Source: Variovorax sp. 770b2 (GTDB lineage: Bacteria; Pseudomonadota; Gammaproteobacteria; Burkholderiales; Burkholderiaceae_C). Taken from it: a DNA stretch of 64,000 nucleotides. The position numbers and the translations under genes are program-made. The notes below the pieces were generated by a model. That model was given only the letters and a program-made list of their open reading frames with translations, was not told where the DNA came from and did no database searches. Numbering within the stretch: the stretch's first letter is position 1; each line of letters opens with the position of its first letter. Positions 17,801 through 26,945 of the stretch are shown here, in pieces. Location: contig NZ_FOXJ01000001.1 of NCBI RefSeq assembly GCF_900115685.1, positions 777,796 through 841,795 on the forward strand. The letters are read 5' to 3'.

Positions 17801-18780
17801 TCGGCAACGATGCCGGAGGCTTCGATGACGGGCCGCCAGCGCGCGGTTTCCTTCGCGATCTGGTCGACGAAGTACTGCGGGCTGGTGTCCGGCGCCGCCT
17901 GGGTGCTGAGGGTCTTGAGCTGCTGCTGCACGCGCGGGTCGGCCAGCGTGGCGGCGGTTTCCTTGTTGAGCCGGGCGATGATGTCGCGCGGCGTGCCCTT
18001 GGGCGCGAACAGGCCGTAGAACGACTCCATCACCAGGTCGGGCATGCCCAGCTCGGCCGTGGTGGGAATGTCCGGCGCGGCCGGCACGCGCGTCTTGCTC
18101 AGCACCGCGAGCGCGCGCATCTTGCCCGCCTGCACGTGCGGCAACGCGGAGAGGTCGCCGAACACCACCGAGGTCTCGCCGCCGAGCAGCCCCATGTAGG
18201 CCGGCCCGCCGCCCTTGTAGGGCACGTGGACCATCTTGGAGCCGTTGAGCAGGTCGAACAGCGCGGGCATCAGGTGGTAGGTCGAGCCGTTGCCGGCCGA
18301 CCCGTAGGTGAGCTTGCCGGGGTTCGCCCTGGCCTGCGCGCGCAGGTCCGCGAAGCTCTTGATGGGGCTTTCGGCGCGCACCACGATCACGTTGCCGCTG
18401 GTGTAGACCATGGCCACGTGCTCGAAGTCCTTGAGCGGGTCGAAGGGAAAGTCCTTCATCATCGAAGGCAGCAGCGTCGAGGTGCTGTTGGTGCCCAGCA
18501 TGACGGTGTAGCCGTCGGGCGCGGCCGCTTTCAGCGTCTGGAATCCGATGATGCCACCGCCGCCCGGCCTTGCATCCACGTAGACCGCCTGGCCCAGGCG
18601 CTGCGACAGGCCGTCGGCCAGAACGCGCGCGAGGTTGGCGCCGAGCCCGCCCGCGGCGAACGGCCAGATCATGCGGATCTGCTTGTCAGGGTAGGCGGCC
18701 GCGAAGGCCGGCGCCTGCGAAACGACGGCCGTGGCCGCGAGCGCTTTCAAAACGGTGCGCCGCTGCATGTCTGCATTCAT
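17797..18780 (-). CDS. Bug-type tripartite tricarboxylate (TTT) receptor
   Basis: The 327-residue secreted protein (leader MQRRTVLKALAATAVVSQAP, cleavage near AFAA) has the Bug pattern: YPDKQIRMIWPFAAGG, PDGYTVMLG, LTYGSAGNGS and VPYKGGGPA. Bug proteins bind carboxylates in the periplasm and usually serve a TctAB permease, but no such permease is in the window. I start at ATG 18780, the one that yields a proper leader. It lies between two D-aminoacylase paralogues in one operon. Confidence 0.88.
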   Translation of the reverse strand: MNADMQRRTVLKALAATAVVSQAPAFAAAYPDKQIRMIWPFAAGGLGANLARVLADGLSQRLGQAVYVDARPGGGGIIGFQTLKAAAPDGYTVMLGTNSTSTLLPSMMKDFPFDPLKDFEHVAMVYTSGNVIVVRAESPIKSFADLRAQARANPGKLTYGSAGNGSTYHLMPALFDLLNGSKMVHVPYKGGGPAYMGLLGGETSVVFGDLSALPHVQAGKMRALAVLSKTRVPAAPDIPTTAELGMPDLVMESFYGLFAPKGTPRDIIARLNKETAATLADPRVQQQLKTLSTQAAPDTSPQYFVDQIAKETARWRPVIEASGIVAE

Positions 18781-18803
18781 CGGGTGTCTCCTTTTTTTGG
18801 GGT

Positions 18804-20528
18804 TCAGGCCGGAGCCCGTTGCGGTCCGCGGACCAGGCGGCCGGGCAGGGCGCCGCACGCCTGGCCGTCGCGGTAGACCGGCGTGCCCGACACCACCGTC
18901 GCCACGTAGCCGCTCGCGCGCTGCAGCAGGCGGCGCCCGCCCGCGGGCAGGTCGAACTGCATGTGCGGCGCGGCCATGCCCAGCGCGTCGGGCTCGATCA
19001 CGTTGATGTCAGCCTTCATGCCGGGCGCGATCACGCCCCGGTCGTACAGGCCCACCGCGCGTGCCGTGTCCGAGGTCTGGCGCTTGACGAGCCACGACAG
19101 GTCGAAGCGTTTGGTCGCATTGCCCCAGTGGCTCAGCACGAAGGTCTGGAAGCTCGAGTCGCTGATGAGGCCCACGTGCGCGCCGCCGTCGCCCAGGCCG
19201 ACGATGGTGTTCGCATCGGCAAGCATGTCGCCGCACACCTGGAGGCTGCGCCCCGCATAGTTCGCGAACGGCGAATAGAGCATGCCGTGGCCCTCGTCCG
19301 CCATCATGAGTTCGTAGGCGACTTCGCCCGGCGCGCGGCCCGTGCCTGCAGCCATCGCGGCGAGCGAGGCCTGCGGGCCGGGATCGTAGTTGGGCGGGTT
19401 GCCGAACGCGAAGATGTTCTCGAACTCCACCAGCCGCTCGCCCAGCGGCGTGCGCGCCTCCTGCCCCAGTTCGCGCAGCAGCGCATCGCGCACGTCGGGC
19501 TGCCGCATCAGCGCGACGCGGCGCTCGAAGGGCAGCTCGGCCATCGCCTGGTAGCTCGGGCATTCGGAGAACACGTTGCGGCTGCCTTGCAGGCCGAGCA
19601 GCACGCCCACGCCGCGCGGAGCGACCTGCGCGAGCATCTTCAGCCCCTCGTCGTTGGCCTGCCGCGTGAGTTCGAGGATGCGTTGCCAGCCGCGCGGGTT
19701 CTTGTGCTTCTGCATGAGCGAGAACGACAGCGGCCTGCCCGACGCCTGGACCAGTCGCCGCATGAGCTGGAACTCGCCGTCCACGTCCTCGCCGTCGAAG
19801 TCCGTGATCATCTGCAGCACGCCGCTGCCCGCATCCTTCACGCCCATGGCAATGGCCATGAGCTCTTCCTCGGAGGCTTTCAGCGTGGGCGTGGGCGCGC
19901 CCTTGACCGACTTGTGGTTGATGGAGCGCGAGGTCGAAAAGCCGATGGCGCCCGCGCGCATGGCCTGGGCGGTGAGGCGGCGCATTTCTGCGCGGTCGTC
20001 GGCGGTCGCCATCTCCAGTCGCGAGGCGCGTTCGCCCATCACGTACACGCGCAGCGCGGCGTGCGGCAACTGCGCGCCGAAGTCGATGTCGTGCGGCTTG
20101 CGCTCGAGCGCATCGAGGTAGTCGGCAAAGCTCTCCCAGGCCCAGTCGAGCCCCTCGGTCAGCGCAACGCCGGGAATGTCTTCCACGCCTTCCATCAGCT
20201 CGATCAGGCGGCCCCGGTCGGCCTGGCGCACGGGCGCGAAGCCTACGCCGCAGTTGCCCATCACCGCCGTGGTCACGCCGTGCCAGCTGGAGGGCGCGAA
20301 GCGCTGGTCCCACACGGCCTGGCCGTCGTAGTGGGTGTGGATGTCCACGAAGCCCGGCGTCACCATGCGATGGCGTGCGTCGATTTCCTCGCGCCCGGCC
20401 GATGCGACCTTGCCAACCGCCACGATGCGGCCGTCGTCCACCGCCACGTCGGCCTCGAACAGCGGGGTGCCAAGGCCGTCGGCGATGGCGCCGCCTCGGA
20501 TGACCAGATCGGGTTTTCTTGTCGTCAT
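18804..20528 (-). CDS. N-acyl-D-amino-acid deacylase-like amidohydrolase (paralogue 2)
   Basis: The 574-residue protein is clearly paralogous to the one at 16034. It has [12 protein letters not shown] (His64, His66), GNCGVGF (Cys93) and [13 protein letters not shown]. Family hydrolases cleave N-acyl-D-amino acids or related cyclic amides through one or two metal ions. ATG 20528 is the start; an open frame of 1315 codons runs on upstream but only shadows the LysR and MDR genes. It is first in the operon and preceded by the operator-like site at 20570. The next gene downstream, a Bug receptor, starts 23 bp after its stop. Confidence 0.82.
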   Translation of the reverse strand: MTTRKPDLVIRGGAIADGLGTPLFEADVAVDDGRIVAVGKVASAGREEIDARHRMVTPGFVDIHTHYDGQAVWDQRFAPSSWHGVTTAVMGNCGVGFAPVRQADRGRLIELMEGVEDIPGVALTEGLDWAWESFADYLDALERKPHDIDFGAQLPHAALRVYVMGERASRLEMATADDRAEMRRLTAQAMRAGAIGFSTSRSINHKSVKGAPTPTLKASEEELMAIAMGVKDAGSGVLQMITDFDGEDVDGEFQLMRRLVQASGRPLSFSLMQKHKNPRGWQRILELTRQANDEGLKMLAQVAPRGVGVLLGLQGSRNVFSECPSYQAMAELPFERRVALMRQPDVRDALLRELGQEARTPLGERLVEFENIFAFGNPPNYDPGPQASLAAMAAGTGRAPGEVAYELMMADEGHGMLYSPFANYAGRSLQVCGDMLADANTIVGLGDGGAHVGLISDSSFQTFVLSHWGNATKRFDLSWLVKRQTSDTARAVGLYDRGVIAPGMKADINVIEPDALGMAAPHMQFDLPAGGRRLLQRASGYVATVVSGTPVYRDGQACGALPGRLVRGPQRAPA

Positions 20529-20810
20529 GTCTTCGTGGCCTTGTTTCCGGGGTTCGGTAAATGCTTCATTGGTTGGTCCAATTGATAAATCTTGGGCGTG
20601 CGCATGGGCCGGGGCATCGGTGGATACCCTGTCGGGGCTGGGCGCATGACGACCGGGGATCGTTCGCGCAAGCCGCACACGGGCCTCGCCCAGAGGAGAA
20701 GAAGCTCCCATCCGCACATCTGTGACGTACATGCACAGTTGATGTGCGGGGATAGAAATAATCGGTCGGACCTTTTTGATGCCAGAACGATTGGCTGCAT
20801 AGAATCGGCC
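20529..20810. other. Divergent intergenic region between amidohydrolase operon and LysR gene
   Basis: These 282 bp hold the operator-like site at 20570-20580 near the amidohydrolase start. On the LysR side there is an AT-richer stretch (20720-20800) with ATCTGTGAC and GTTGATGTG segments that could hold a LysR box. No coding sequence is supported. Confidence 0.45.
20570..20580. promoter_or_regulatory. Near-consensus operator TGGTTGGTCCA
   Basis: Ten of the eleven positions fit TGGT-N3-ACCA (T for A at the eighth base). It is 41 bp upstream of the amidohydrolase ATG at 20528. On the minus strand TATCAA lies just upstream and could serve as a weak -10, the same layout as at the other sites. Confidence 0.5.
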
Positions 20811-21749
20811 GTGAACGACAGAATCCAAGAACTCGACGTGTTCCTGCGCGTGGCCGATGCCAGCAGCTTTTCCGCGGCGGCGCGCGGCCTGGATTGCAGT
20901 CCATCGACGGTCAGCAAACGCATCCAGCGGCTGGAGGACCGCCTGCGCGTGCGGCTTTTCCACCGCACCTCGCGCGTGCTGCGGCTCACGCGCGAAGGCG
21001 AGAAGTTCCTGGCCGGCGCGCACCGCGTGATCGAGGCCATCGACGAGGCCGAAACGGGGCTCGGGCAATCGGGCTTCGAGGCCTCGGGCGTGCTGCGCAT
21101 CAATTGCGCGCTGCTGCTCGCGCAGCACCAGCTGTCGCCGCTCATTCCCGAATTCCTGGAGCGGCATCCGGCCATGCGGCTCGAATTCGTGCTCTCCGCG
21201 GCGCCGCTGGAGCCGGTGGAGAACCAGATCGACGTGTCGTTCCAGAGCGGCAGCATTCCCGATTCCTCGCGCGTGGCGCGGCGCATCGCGACCACGCGCT
21301 GGGGCATGTGCGCCGCGCCCGCGTACCTGGCCAGGCACGGCACGCCGCGCACGGTCGAAGACCTCAGGCACCACAACTGCCTGAACTTCCTGCCGGGCTC
21401 GTTTCCCAACCATTGGCCGCTGCGCGACGGCGCGGAACTGGCGGCGCACGAGATCAAGGGCAACATCGGCAGCAATTCCTCGGAGCTGCTGCGCTCCTTT
21501 GCGGTAGCGGGCGTGGGCATCGCGCGGCTGTCGGACATGCACGTGGACAGCGACATCCGGGCCGGCCGTCTGGTGCGCGTGCTCGAAGCCTTCCGCGCGG
21601 ACACCGAGGCGCCGCTCTACGTGGTGTATGCCAGTCGTCGCAACCTGAGCCTGCGCGTGAAGGCCTTTCTCGATTTCATCGTCGAGAAATTCGGTGCGCC
21701 GCCGGCCGCCGGTCAGGCCATTTCCAGCACGACCTTGCCGGTGACTTGA
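20811..21749 (+). CDS. LysR-family transcriptional regulator
   Basis: The 312-residue protein starts with the LysR winged-helix domain: IQELDVFLRVADASSFSAAA, then SPSTVSKRIQRLEDRL and LFHRTSRVLRLTREGE. An effector-binding domain follows. I chose GTG 20811, which puts the helix-turn-helix at the usual distance from the N-terminus; in-frame ATGs further upstream would add about 70 atypical residues. It is divergent from the amidohydrolase operon, the usual LysR arrangement, so it may control that operon. Its 3' end overlaps the convergent MDR gene by 37 bp. Confidence 0.87.
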   Translation: MNDRIQELDVFLRVADASSFSAAARGLDCSPSTVSKRIQRLEDRLRVRLFHRTSRVLRLTREGEKFLAGAHRVIEAIDEAETGLGQSGFEASGVLRINCALLLAQHQLSPLIPEFLERHPAMRLEFVLSAAPLEPVENQIDVSFQSGSIPDSSRVARRIATTRWGMCAAPAYLARHGTPRTVEDLRHHNCLNFLPGSFPNHWPLRDGAELAAHEIKGNIGSNSSELLRSFAVAGVGIARLSDMHVDSDIRAGRLVRVLEAFRADTEAPLYVVYASRRNLSLRVKAFLDFIVEKFGAPPAAGQAISSTTLPVT

Positions 21750-22696
21750 CGCCCGGTGATGCTGCGCATGGCCTCGACCGCGCGTTCGAGCGGATAGCGC
21801 GCCGACACCAGCGGCTGCAGGCGCCCCTCTGCGCACCATGCGAGCACCTGTTCGAGATTGGCGCGCGCCTCGCTCCACCAGCCGTCGCGCCACACGTCGT
21901 AGCGCACGCCGACGAGGTCGTAGCCCTTGACCAGCGGCATGTTGACCTTCAGCGTCGGGATGCGGCCCGCGGTGAAACCGATCACGAGGTAGCGGCCCAT
22001 CCAGCCGACGGCGCGCACGGCCTCGTCGAAGGCGTCGCCGCCCACCGGGTCGTACACCACGTCCACGCCCTTGCCGCCGGTGAGCGCCTTCACCTGTTCG
22101 CGCCAGTCGGGCAGGGTGTAGTCGACCGCGTGGTCGGCGCCGTGCTGCAGCGCGAGCTCGCGCTTGGCCGGCGTGCTGGCCGCGGCGATGACGCGCGCGC
22201 CCATGGCCTTGCCCAGCTGCACGGTGGCCAGGCCCACGCCGCCGGCCGCGCCCAGGACCAGCAGCGATTCGCCCGGCTGCATGCGCGCGCGTTGTTTCAG
22301 CGCATAGAGCGAGGTGCCGTACACCACCGGCACGGCCGCGGCCTGCGCGAAGCTCATCGAGGCGGGCAGGGCGAAGGCGCGCTCCTGCGGAAGCACGATC
22401 TGCTGCGCAAAGCCGCCGCCATCGGCGCCCGAGACGCCCATCACGCGGTCGCCCACCTTGTGGCGCGTGACGCCGGGGGCCACCTCGGTGACGATGCCGC
22501 CCGTTTCGCTGCCGGGAATCCATGGCAGCGGCGGCTTGATCTGGTGCTGCCCCTCGGCCTTGAGCGAGTCGGGGAAGTTCACGCCCGCAGCATGCACGGC
22601 GATGCGCACTTCGCCCGCGCGCAGTGCGCGGGGCTGGACGTCTTCGTAGCGCAGGCGGTCGACCGGCGCGAACTCGTGGCAAACGATGGCTTTCAT
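21713..22696 (-). CDS. NADPH:quinone oxidoreductase-like MDR protein
   Basis: The 327-residue medium-chain dehydrogenase/reductase lacks the zinc cysteines. It has AGVNFPDSLKAEGQHQ and GSETGGIVTEVAPGV in the GroES-like domain and the nucleotide motif LVLGAAGGVG in the Rossmann domain. Relatives reduce quinones or the C=C bond of enones and enoyl-CoAs. It reads away from a promoter region with a perfect operator at 22759, opposite the KstD-like/thiolase operon, so a reduction step in the same pathway is plausible. Confidence 0.85.
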   Translation of the reverse strand: MKAIVCHEFAPVDRLRYEDVQPRALRAGEVRIAVHAAGVNFPDSLKAEGQHQIKPPLPWIPGSETGGIVTEVAPGVTRHKVGDRVMGVSGADGGGFAQQIVLPQERAFALPASMSFAQAAAVPVVYGTSLYALKQRARMQPGESLLVLGAAGGVGLATVQLGKAMGARVIAAASTPAKRELALQHGADHAVDYTLPDWREQVKALTGGKGVDVVYDPVGGDAFDEAVRAVGWMGRYLVIGFTAGRIPTLKVNMPLVKGYDLVGVRYDVWRDGWWSEARANLEQVLAWCAEGRLQPLVSARYPLERAVEAMRSITGRQVTGKVVLEMA

Positions 22697-22758
22697 GGAT
22701 TCCTTTTTTTTGGACGCGGCGCGATGCCGGTCGGCATCGGTCCATGGACATTATCTAA

Positions 22759-22769
22759 TGGTAAGACCA
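22759..22769. promoter_or_regulatory. Operator TGGTAAGACCA inside a plus-strand promoter
   Basis: A perfect palindrome lies between TGGACA (22745-22750, -35-like) and a perfect TATAAT (22770-22775); the spacer of 19 bp is a little long. It lies in the 107-bp gap between the MDR gene (minus) and the EthD gene (plus), so it can control both. Confidence 0.72.
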
Positions 22770-22803
22770 TATAATGCCATGACGAAAATACCGGGGACAA
22801 CCC

Positions 22804-23511
22804 ATGCTGACTCGCACCCTTTGCCTCGCCGTGCCGGCGCCGATAGCGCAGGCGGTCCCCGCGCTCGAAGCGGCTGCCGCCCAGGCCCTGCGCGAACTGC
22901 CGGGCCTGCAGCGCGTGCTGGTGAACCGTGTCGTGCGGCAGATCCCGACCGACTACATCGCCAACGATCGGCCCTATGCGGGCGTGGTCGCCGAGGCCGA
23001 CGACATCACCGCCACGCTCGCGCTGCAGTTCGAGGGCGCGGCGGCCGCCCGCGCTGCGCTCGGCGGCGCGGAAGGCTCGGCTTTTCTGGCGCGCGTTCGC
23101 GCCGCGGGCCGCGTGCTCTTCATGCTCGACAGCGAAGCCAACGTGCCGGTCGCGCTCACCGGCAGCGCGGTGCAGGGCGGCTTTCGCCGCTGGCTGCTGC
23201 TCACGCGCAATGCCCCCACCATCGAAGGCTTTCGCGATGCATGGTTCGAGCGCCACGCGAGCCTGGTCAAGCACTTGCCGCTGCTCGAAGGCTACGTGCA
23301 GAACCTGGTCACCGCGCGCTATGACGCATCCGGCGCGCCGGTCGGGCACGAGGCGCTGCCCATCGATGGGGTGGCCGAGGTCTGCTATGCCGACGAGGAG
23401 GCCATGAATCGCAGCTATGCATCGGATGCGCGCCTGCCGCTGAAGGACGACGGCGCCGCGCTCAACAAGCGCGTGAGCACGCTCCTGGTCCAGGGCCGGG
23501 TGCTGCAATGA
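22804..23511 (+). CDS. EthD-domain protein (two dimeric alpha-beta-barrel halves)
   Basis: The 235-residue protein appears to have two ferredoxin-like halves. The second has the EthD pattern EGFRDAWFERHASLVKHLP followed by LEGYVQNLV. EthD-fold proteins bind or cyclise small hydrophobic intermediates, and several act as decarboxylases or monooxygenases; the exact reaction here is unknown. It is first in the operon with the KstD-like flavoprotein (23529), a thiolase-like protein and a DUF35 protein. A second EthD gene is at 29476. Confidence 0.7.
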   Translation: MLTRTLCLAVPAPIAQAVPALEAAAAQALRELPGLQRVLVNRVVRQIPTDYIANDRPYAGVVAEADDITATLALQFEGAAAARAALGGAEGSAFLARVRAAGRVLFMLDSEANVPVALTGSAVQGGFRRWLLLTRNAPTIEGFRDAWFERHASLVKHLPLLEGYVQNLVTARYDASGAPVGHEALPIDGVAEVCYADEEAMNRSYASDARLPLKDDGAALNKRVSTLLVQGRVLQ

Positions 23512-23528
23512 CGGCCGGAGAACCAACG

Positions 23529-25289
23529 ATGGGCACGGCGCAGCAGTTCGACCAGGAGGTGGACGTCGTGGTGGTGGGCACCGGCGCGGGCGGCATGGCG
23601 GCCGCGGTGGCGGCACGCAAGAAGGGGCTGGAGGTCCTGCTGCTCGAAAAAGAGGCGCTGTACGGCGGCACCACCGCGCGCTCCGGCGGCGTGCTGTGGA
23701 TACCCAACAACCCCATCTCCACCTTCAAGCCCGAGCCCGATTCGCTGGACGACGCACGCGCCTACCTGCGCTACGAATGCGGCGACTTCTACGACAGCGA
23801 GCGCATCGAGGCCTTCCTGGCCCACGGTCCGCGCATGGTGGATTTCTTCGTGAGCGAGACCGACGTCAAGCTGATCGCGTTGCCCGACTATCCCGACTAC
23901 CACTGCGAGAGCCCGGGCGGTCGCATGGCCGGCCGCTCGATCATGGCCGCGCCGCTGGACGGGCGCGAGCTCGGTGCGCACATCAAGGGGCTGCGCCCGC
24001 CGCTCAAGGAAATCACCTTCGTCGGCATGATGTTCAACTCGAGCGCGGAGGTCGGCCATTTCTTCAACGTCACGCGCTCGCTCACCTCGGCCATCTACGT
24101 GGCGAAGCGGCTGCTGACCCATGCGAAGGAAATGATGCTGCATGGCCGCGCGATGCGGCTGACCAACGGCAATGCGCTCGCCGCGCGGCTGGCCAAGTCG
24201 GCCTTCGGCCTGGGCATTCCGATGTGGCTGCAGTCGCCCGCCAAGTCGCTGCTGCGCGACGGCGATCGCGTGACGGGCGTGGTCGTGGGCCAGGCCGACG
24301 GCCGCACCGTGCGCGTGGGCGCGCGGCGCGGCGTGGTGCTGGCCGCGGGCGGATTTCCGCAGGACGGCGAGCGCAGGAAGCAGCTCTTTCCGCATGCGCC
24401 CACGGGCCGCGAGCACCTGTCGCCCGCGCCGCCCGGCAACACGGGCGACGGCCTGCGGCTGGCCGAGTCGGTCGGCGGCCAGGTGGCCAGCGACCTGCCG
24501 AACGCGGCCGCGTGGATTCCCGTGAGCCGCGTGCAGCGCGCCAACGGCGAGACGGGCGTGTTCCCGCATTTGATCGACCGCTACAAGCCGGGGATCATCG
24601 CGGTCAACCGCAAAGGCCTGCGCTTCACCAACGAATCGGATTCGTACCATGACATGGGCATGGCGATGCAGCAGCATTGCGCGGACGGGCCCGAGGTGGC
24701 CGCGTGGCTCATCGCCGATCACCGCACGATCCGCCGCTACGGGCTGGGCTTTGCCAAGCCGTTTCCGCTGCCGCTGCGCGCGCACCTGAAATCGGGCTAC
24801 CTGCTGCGCGGCGGCACGCTGGCCGAACTCGGGAAAAAAGCCGGCATCGACGCGGTGCAACTGGGCAAGACCGTCGAGGCCTACAACGTGGGCGCGGCCG
24901 AGGGCAAGGACCTGCAGTTCCGCCGCGGATGGCGCGTGTACAACCGCTTCCTCGGCGACAGGACGCACCAGCCCAACCCCTGCGTCGCACCCGTGGCGCA
25001 AGGCCCGTTCTACGCTGTGAAGGTGGTCATGGGCGACCTGGGCACCTTCGCGGGCATCCGCACCGATGCGCAGGCGCGCGTGCTCGATGCCGCAGGCCGG
25101 CCCGTGCCCGGACTCTTCGCGGCCGGCAACGACAACGCGAGCGTCATGGGCGGCGGCTACCCCGGTGGCGGCATCACGCTCGGCCCCGCGATGACCTTCG
25201 GCTTCATCGCCGCCGAAACCATGGCGCGCGAGGCCGGTGCCGAGCCCGCCGCCGCCGCCGTATCACGACCCTCCATGGCCACGGCCTGA
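23529..25289 (+). CDS. FAD-dependent dehydrogenase, 3-ketosteroid-delta1-dehydrogenase/fumarate-reductase type
   Basis: The 586-residue flavoprotein begins with the FAD motif VVVVGTGAGGMAAAVAARKKG and LLEKEALYGGTTARSGG. Near the C-terminus it has FAAGNDNASVMGGGYPGGG and then LGPAMTFGFIAA. This YP-G-x-G-x-x-LGPAMTFG block matches 3-ketosteroid-delta1-dehydrogenases, where the Tyr and second Gly take part in catalysis. The enzyme probably desaturates a ring ketone or reduces the reverse. I chose ATG 23529 because GGAG lies 8 bases upstream; an in-frame ATG at 23508 overlaps the EthD stop. The next gene is a thiolase-like protein. Confidence 0.82.
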   Translation: MGTAQQFDQEVDVVVVGTGAGGMAAAVAARKKGLEVLLLEKEALYGGTTARSGGVLWIPNNPISTFKPEPDSLDDARAYLRYECGDFYDSERIEAFLAHGPRMVDFFVSETDVKLIALPDYPDYHCESPGGRMAGRSIMAAPLDGRELGAHIKGLRPPLKEITFVGMMFNSSAEVGHFFNVTRSLTSAIYVAKRLLTHAKEMMLHGRAMRLTNGNALAARLAKSAFGLGIPMWLQSPAKSLLRDGDRVTGVVVGQADGRTVRVGARRGVVLAAGGFPQDGERRKQLFPHAPTGREHLSPAPPGNTGDGLRLAESVGGQVASDLPNAAAWIPVSRVQRANGETGVFPHLIDRYKPGIIAVNRKGLRFTNESDSYHDMGMAMQQHCADGPEVAAWLIADHRTIRRYGLGFAKPFPLPLRAHLKSGYLLRGGTLAELGKKAGIDAVQLGKTVEAYNVGAAEGKDLQFRRGWRVYNRFLGDRTHQPNPCVAPVAQGPFYAVKVVMGDLGTFAGIRTDAQARVLDAAGRPVPGLFAAGNDNASVMGGGYPGGGITLGPAMTFGFIAAETMAREAGAEPAAAAVSRPSMATA

Positions 25290-25302
25290 AAGGCATGACG
25301 AC

Positions 25303-26493
25303 ATGACCGTTGCAACCATCCTGGGCGCCGCCGCGCTGCCCATCGGCAAGATACAGAGCACGGCGGATGCCGACCTGCACAACCTGGAGCACGAGCTGTT
25401 GCTCGAGATGGTGCTGCAGGCCACCGAGCAGGCCGGCGTCGAGAAGAAAGACATCGGCTCCATCGTGATGCCGCTGATGCGCGAATACACCAAGCAGCGC
25501 TACTTCGCGATCTTCATGGCGAACGCGCTGGGCATCGAGTGCTCGGGCTCGATGATCGAGGCGCGCGGCTACGGCCTGGCGGGCGGCCTGGCGCTCGACC
25601 TGGGCTTCAACGAGATCCTGCTCGGCCGCGCCAAGGTGGCGCTGGTGATGGGCGCGAACTTCGAGTCGGCCATTCCGGCGCCGGTGCATGCGTCGCGCAG
25701 CATGCGCTCCACCGGCGACGTCGACTTCCACATGCCCGGCGGCTTCATTCCGATCTCCTGGTACGCGATGGACGCCGTGCGCTACATGCACGAGCACGGC
25801 GCCACGCGCGCGGAGATTGCGCATGTGGCCGTCAAGAACCGCCACCACGCCTCGCTCAATCCGCTGTCGCAGTTCCGCAAGCCCATCACGGTCGAAGACG
25901 TGCTCGCGGCGCGGCCCATCGTCGATCCGCTCGGGCTGCTCGAAGTGCCGGGGCGCAGCGACGGCGTGGTGTGCCTGGTCGTCGCGAGCGAGGACGTGGC
26001 CAAGGCCACGGGCCGGCCCTATGCGCGCGTGCGCGGCCGCGGCTTCCAGCACGACGGCTCGCTGCAGATCGACGACCGGGGCGGCGACATGACGGCCTTC
26101 GTCTCCGCGCAGAAAGCCTCGGCCACCGCCTACGGGCAGGCGGGCATCCAGGCGCGCGACATCGATTTCGCGGAGGTCTACGCGCCATGCACCATCGTCG
26201 AAGTGCTGGTGAGCGAGGCGCTGGGCTTCTTTGCGCGCGGGCAGGGCGCCAGGGGCGCGGTCCAGGGCGAGACCACGCTGGGCGGGCGCATTCCCATTTC
26301 CACCTCGGGCAGCCTGATGTCGCGGGGGCACCCGCCCAACGTCACCGGCCTCTACAACGCGCTGGAGGTGTTCGACCAGCTCACGGGCCGCGCCGGCGAG
26401 CGCCAGGTGAAGGACGCCGCGCTCGGCCTGTGCACGTCCGAACTGGGCAACTACAACGCGGCGATGGTCCACGTCCTGGAAGGTGTGCAATGA
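25303..26493 (+). CDS. Thiolase-fold protein, SCPx/Ltp2-like (pair 1, with DUF35)
   Basis: The 396-residue protein has the thiolase fold with the C-terminal SRGHPPNVTGLYNALE and LCTSELGNYNAAMV. By eye, the position of the nucleophilic cysteine in classical thiolases is not Cys; a Cys occurs about nine residues earlier in ECSGSM. Cysteine-less members paired with DUF35 proteins act as retro-aldolases in steroid side-chain degradation (Ltp2 with its DUF35 partner) or as acyltransferases (PhlC with PhlB). Its stop overlaps the DUF35 gene at 26490, as expected for subunits of one complex. Confidence 0.8.
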   Translation: MTVATILGAAALPIGKIQSTADADLHNLEHELLLEMVLQATEQAGVEKKDIGSIVMPLMREYTKQRYFAIFMANALGIECSGSMIEARGYGLAGGLALDLGFNEILLGRAKVALVMGANFESAIPAPVHASRSMRSTGDVDFHMPGGFIPISWYAMDAVRYMHEHGATRAEIAHVAVKNRHHASLNPLSQFRKPITVEDVLAARPIVDPLGLLEVPGRSDGVVCLVVASEDVAKATGRPYARVRGRGFQHDGSLQIDDRGGDMTAFVSAQKASATAYGQAGIQARDIDFAEVYAPCTIVEVLVSEALGFFARGQGARGAVQGETTLGGRIPISTSGSLMSRGHPPNVTGLYNALEVFDQLTGRAGERQVKDAALGLCTSELGNYNAAMVHVLEGVQ

Positions 26494-26912
26494 GCCTGCC
26501 CGTCATCCCCATCGATCGCAAGCGCGTCGTCGCGCCACGCATCACCCGTCTCACGCAGCCGTTCTGGAACGCCCTGGCCGAAGGCCAGTTCCGCGTGACC
26601 CAATGCCATTCGTGCGGCAAGCTGTCGTTTCCGCCGCGGGCGTTCTGCCGGCATTGCTGGAGCCGCGACACGGGCTGGCTCACCGTGAGCGGCAAGGGCC
26701 GGCTCTATTCGCAGACGCGCATCCACGCCTTGCCCGAGCTCTTCGCGGGCGAGCCGGCGCCGCTGCACGTGGGCATCGTCGACCTGGAGGAGGGCGTGCG
26801 CGTGGCGCTGCCGATCCATGGCGACGCGCCCGGGCTCGACGTGCCGATGGAACTGGTGGTGCTGCAGTTCCACGACGGGCCGCTGTTCGCCGCGCGGTCT
26901 GTCGCCGGCTGA
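26490..26912 (+). CDS. DUF35 OB-fold protein with zinc ribbon (partner of thiolase pair 1)
   Basis: The 140-residue protein has an N-terminal helix (QPFWNALAEGQF), a rubredoxin-like zinc ribbon Cys39/Cys42/Cys53/Cys56 and a C-terminal OB fold. DUF35 proteins bind the acyl-CoA end and complete the active site of thiolase-fold aldolases or acyltransferases. ATG 26490 overlaps the thiolase stop by 4 bp. A perfect 20-bp palindrome follows at 26920. Confidence 0.85.
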   Translation: MSLPVIPIDRKRVVAPRITRLTQPFWNALAEGQFRVTQCHSCGKLSFPPRAFCRHCWSRDTGWLTVSGKGRLYSQTRIHALPELFAGEPAPLHVGIVDLEEGVRVALPIHGDAPGLDVPMELVVLQFHDGPLFAARSVAG

Positions 26913-26919
26913 TCCGGTG

Positions 26920-26939
26920 GGGCGCGGCCGGCCGCGCCC
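26920..26939. terminator. Perfect 20-bp GC palindrome between convergent genes
   Basis: GGGCGCGGCCGGCCGCGCCC is its own reverse complement and fills the 33-bp gap between the DUF35 stop and the stop of the Bug gene at 26946. It could act as a two-way hairpin terminator, though there is no T-run. Confidence 0.45.
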
Positions 26940-26945
26940 GCCGGC

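Noticed and set aside
16004..20585. Two plus-strand open frames of 671 codons each (16004-18019, 18570-20585)
   Set aside because: They lie antisense to the two amidohydrolase and Bug genes, have His/Arg/Ala-rich low-complexity products and no ribosome sites. They are shadows from GC-rich third positions.
20722..20760. Possible second operator or CRP-like site before the LysR gene (TGTGACGTACATGCACA region)
   Set aside because: It resembles a CRP half-site only on one side and does not fit TGGT-N3-ACCA; too weak to list as a site.
18804..22751. A 1315-codon open frame on the minus strand
   Set aside because: Only its 3' part (18804-20528) is the amidohydrolase; the rest is antisense to the LysR gene and out of frame with the MDR gene, with arginine/alanine-rich composition typical of GC shadows.
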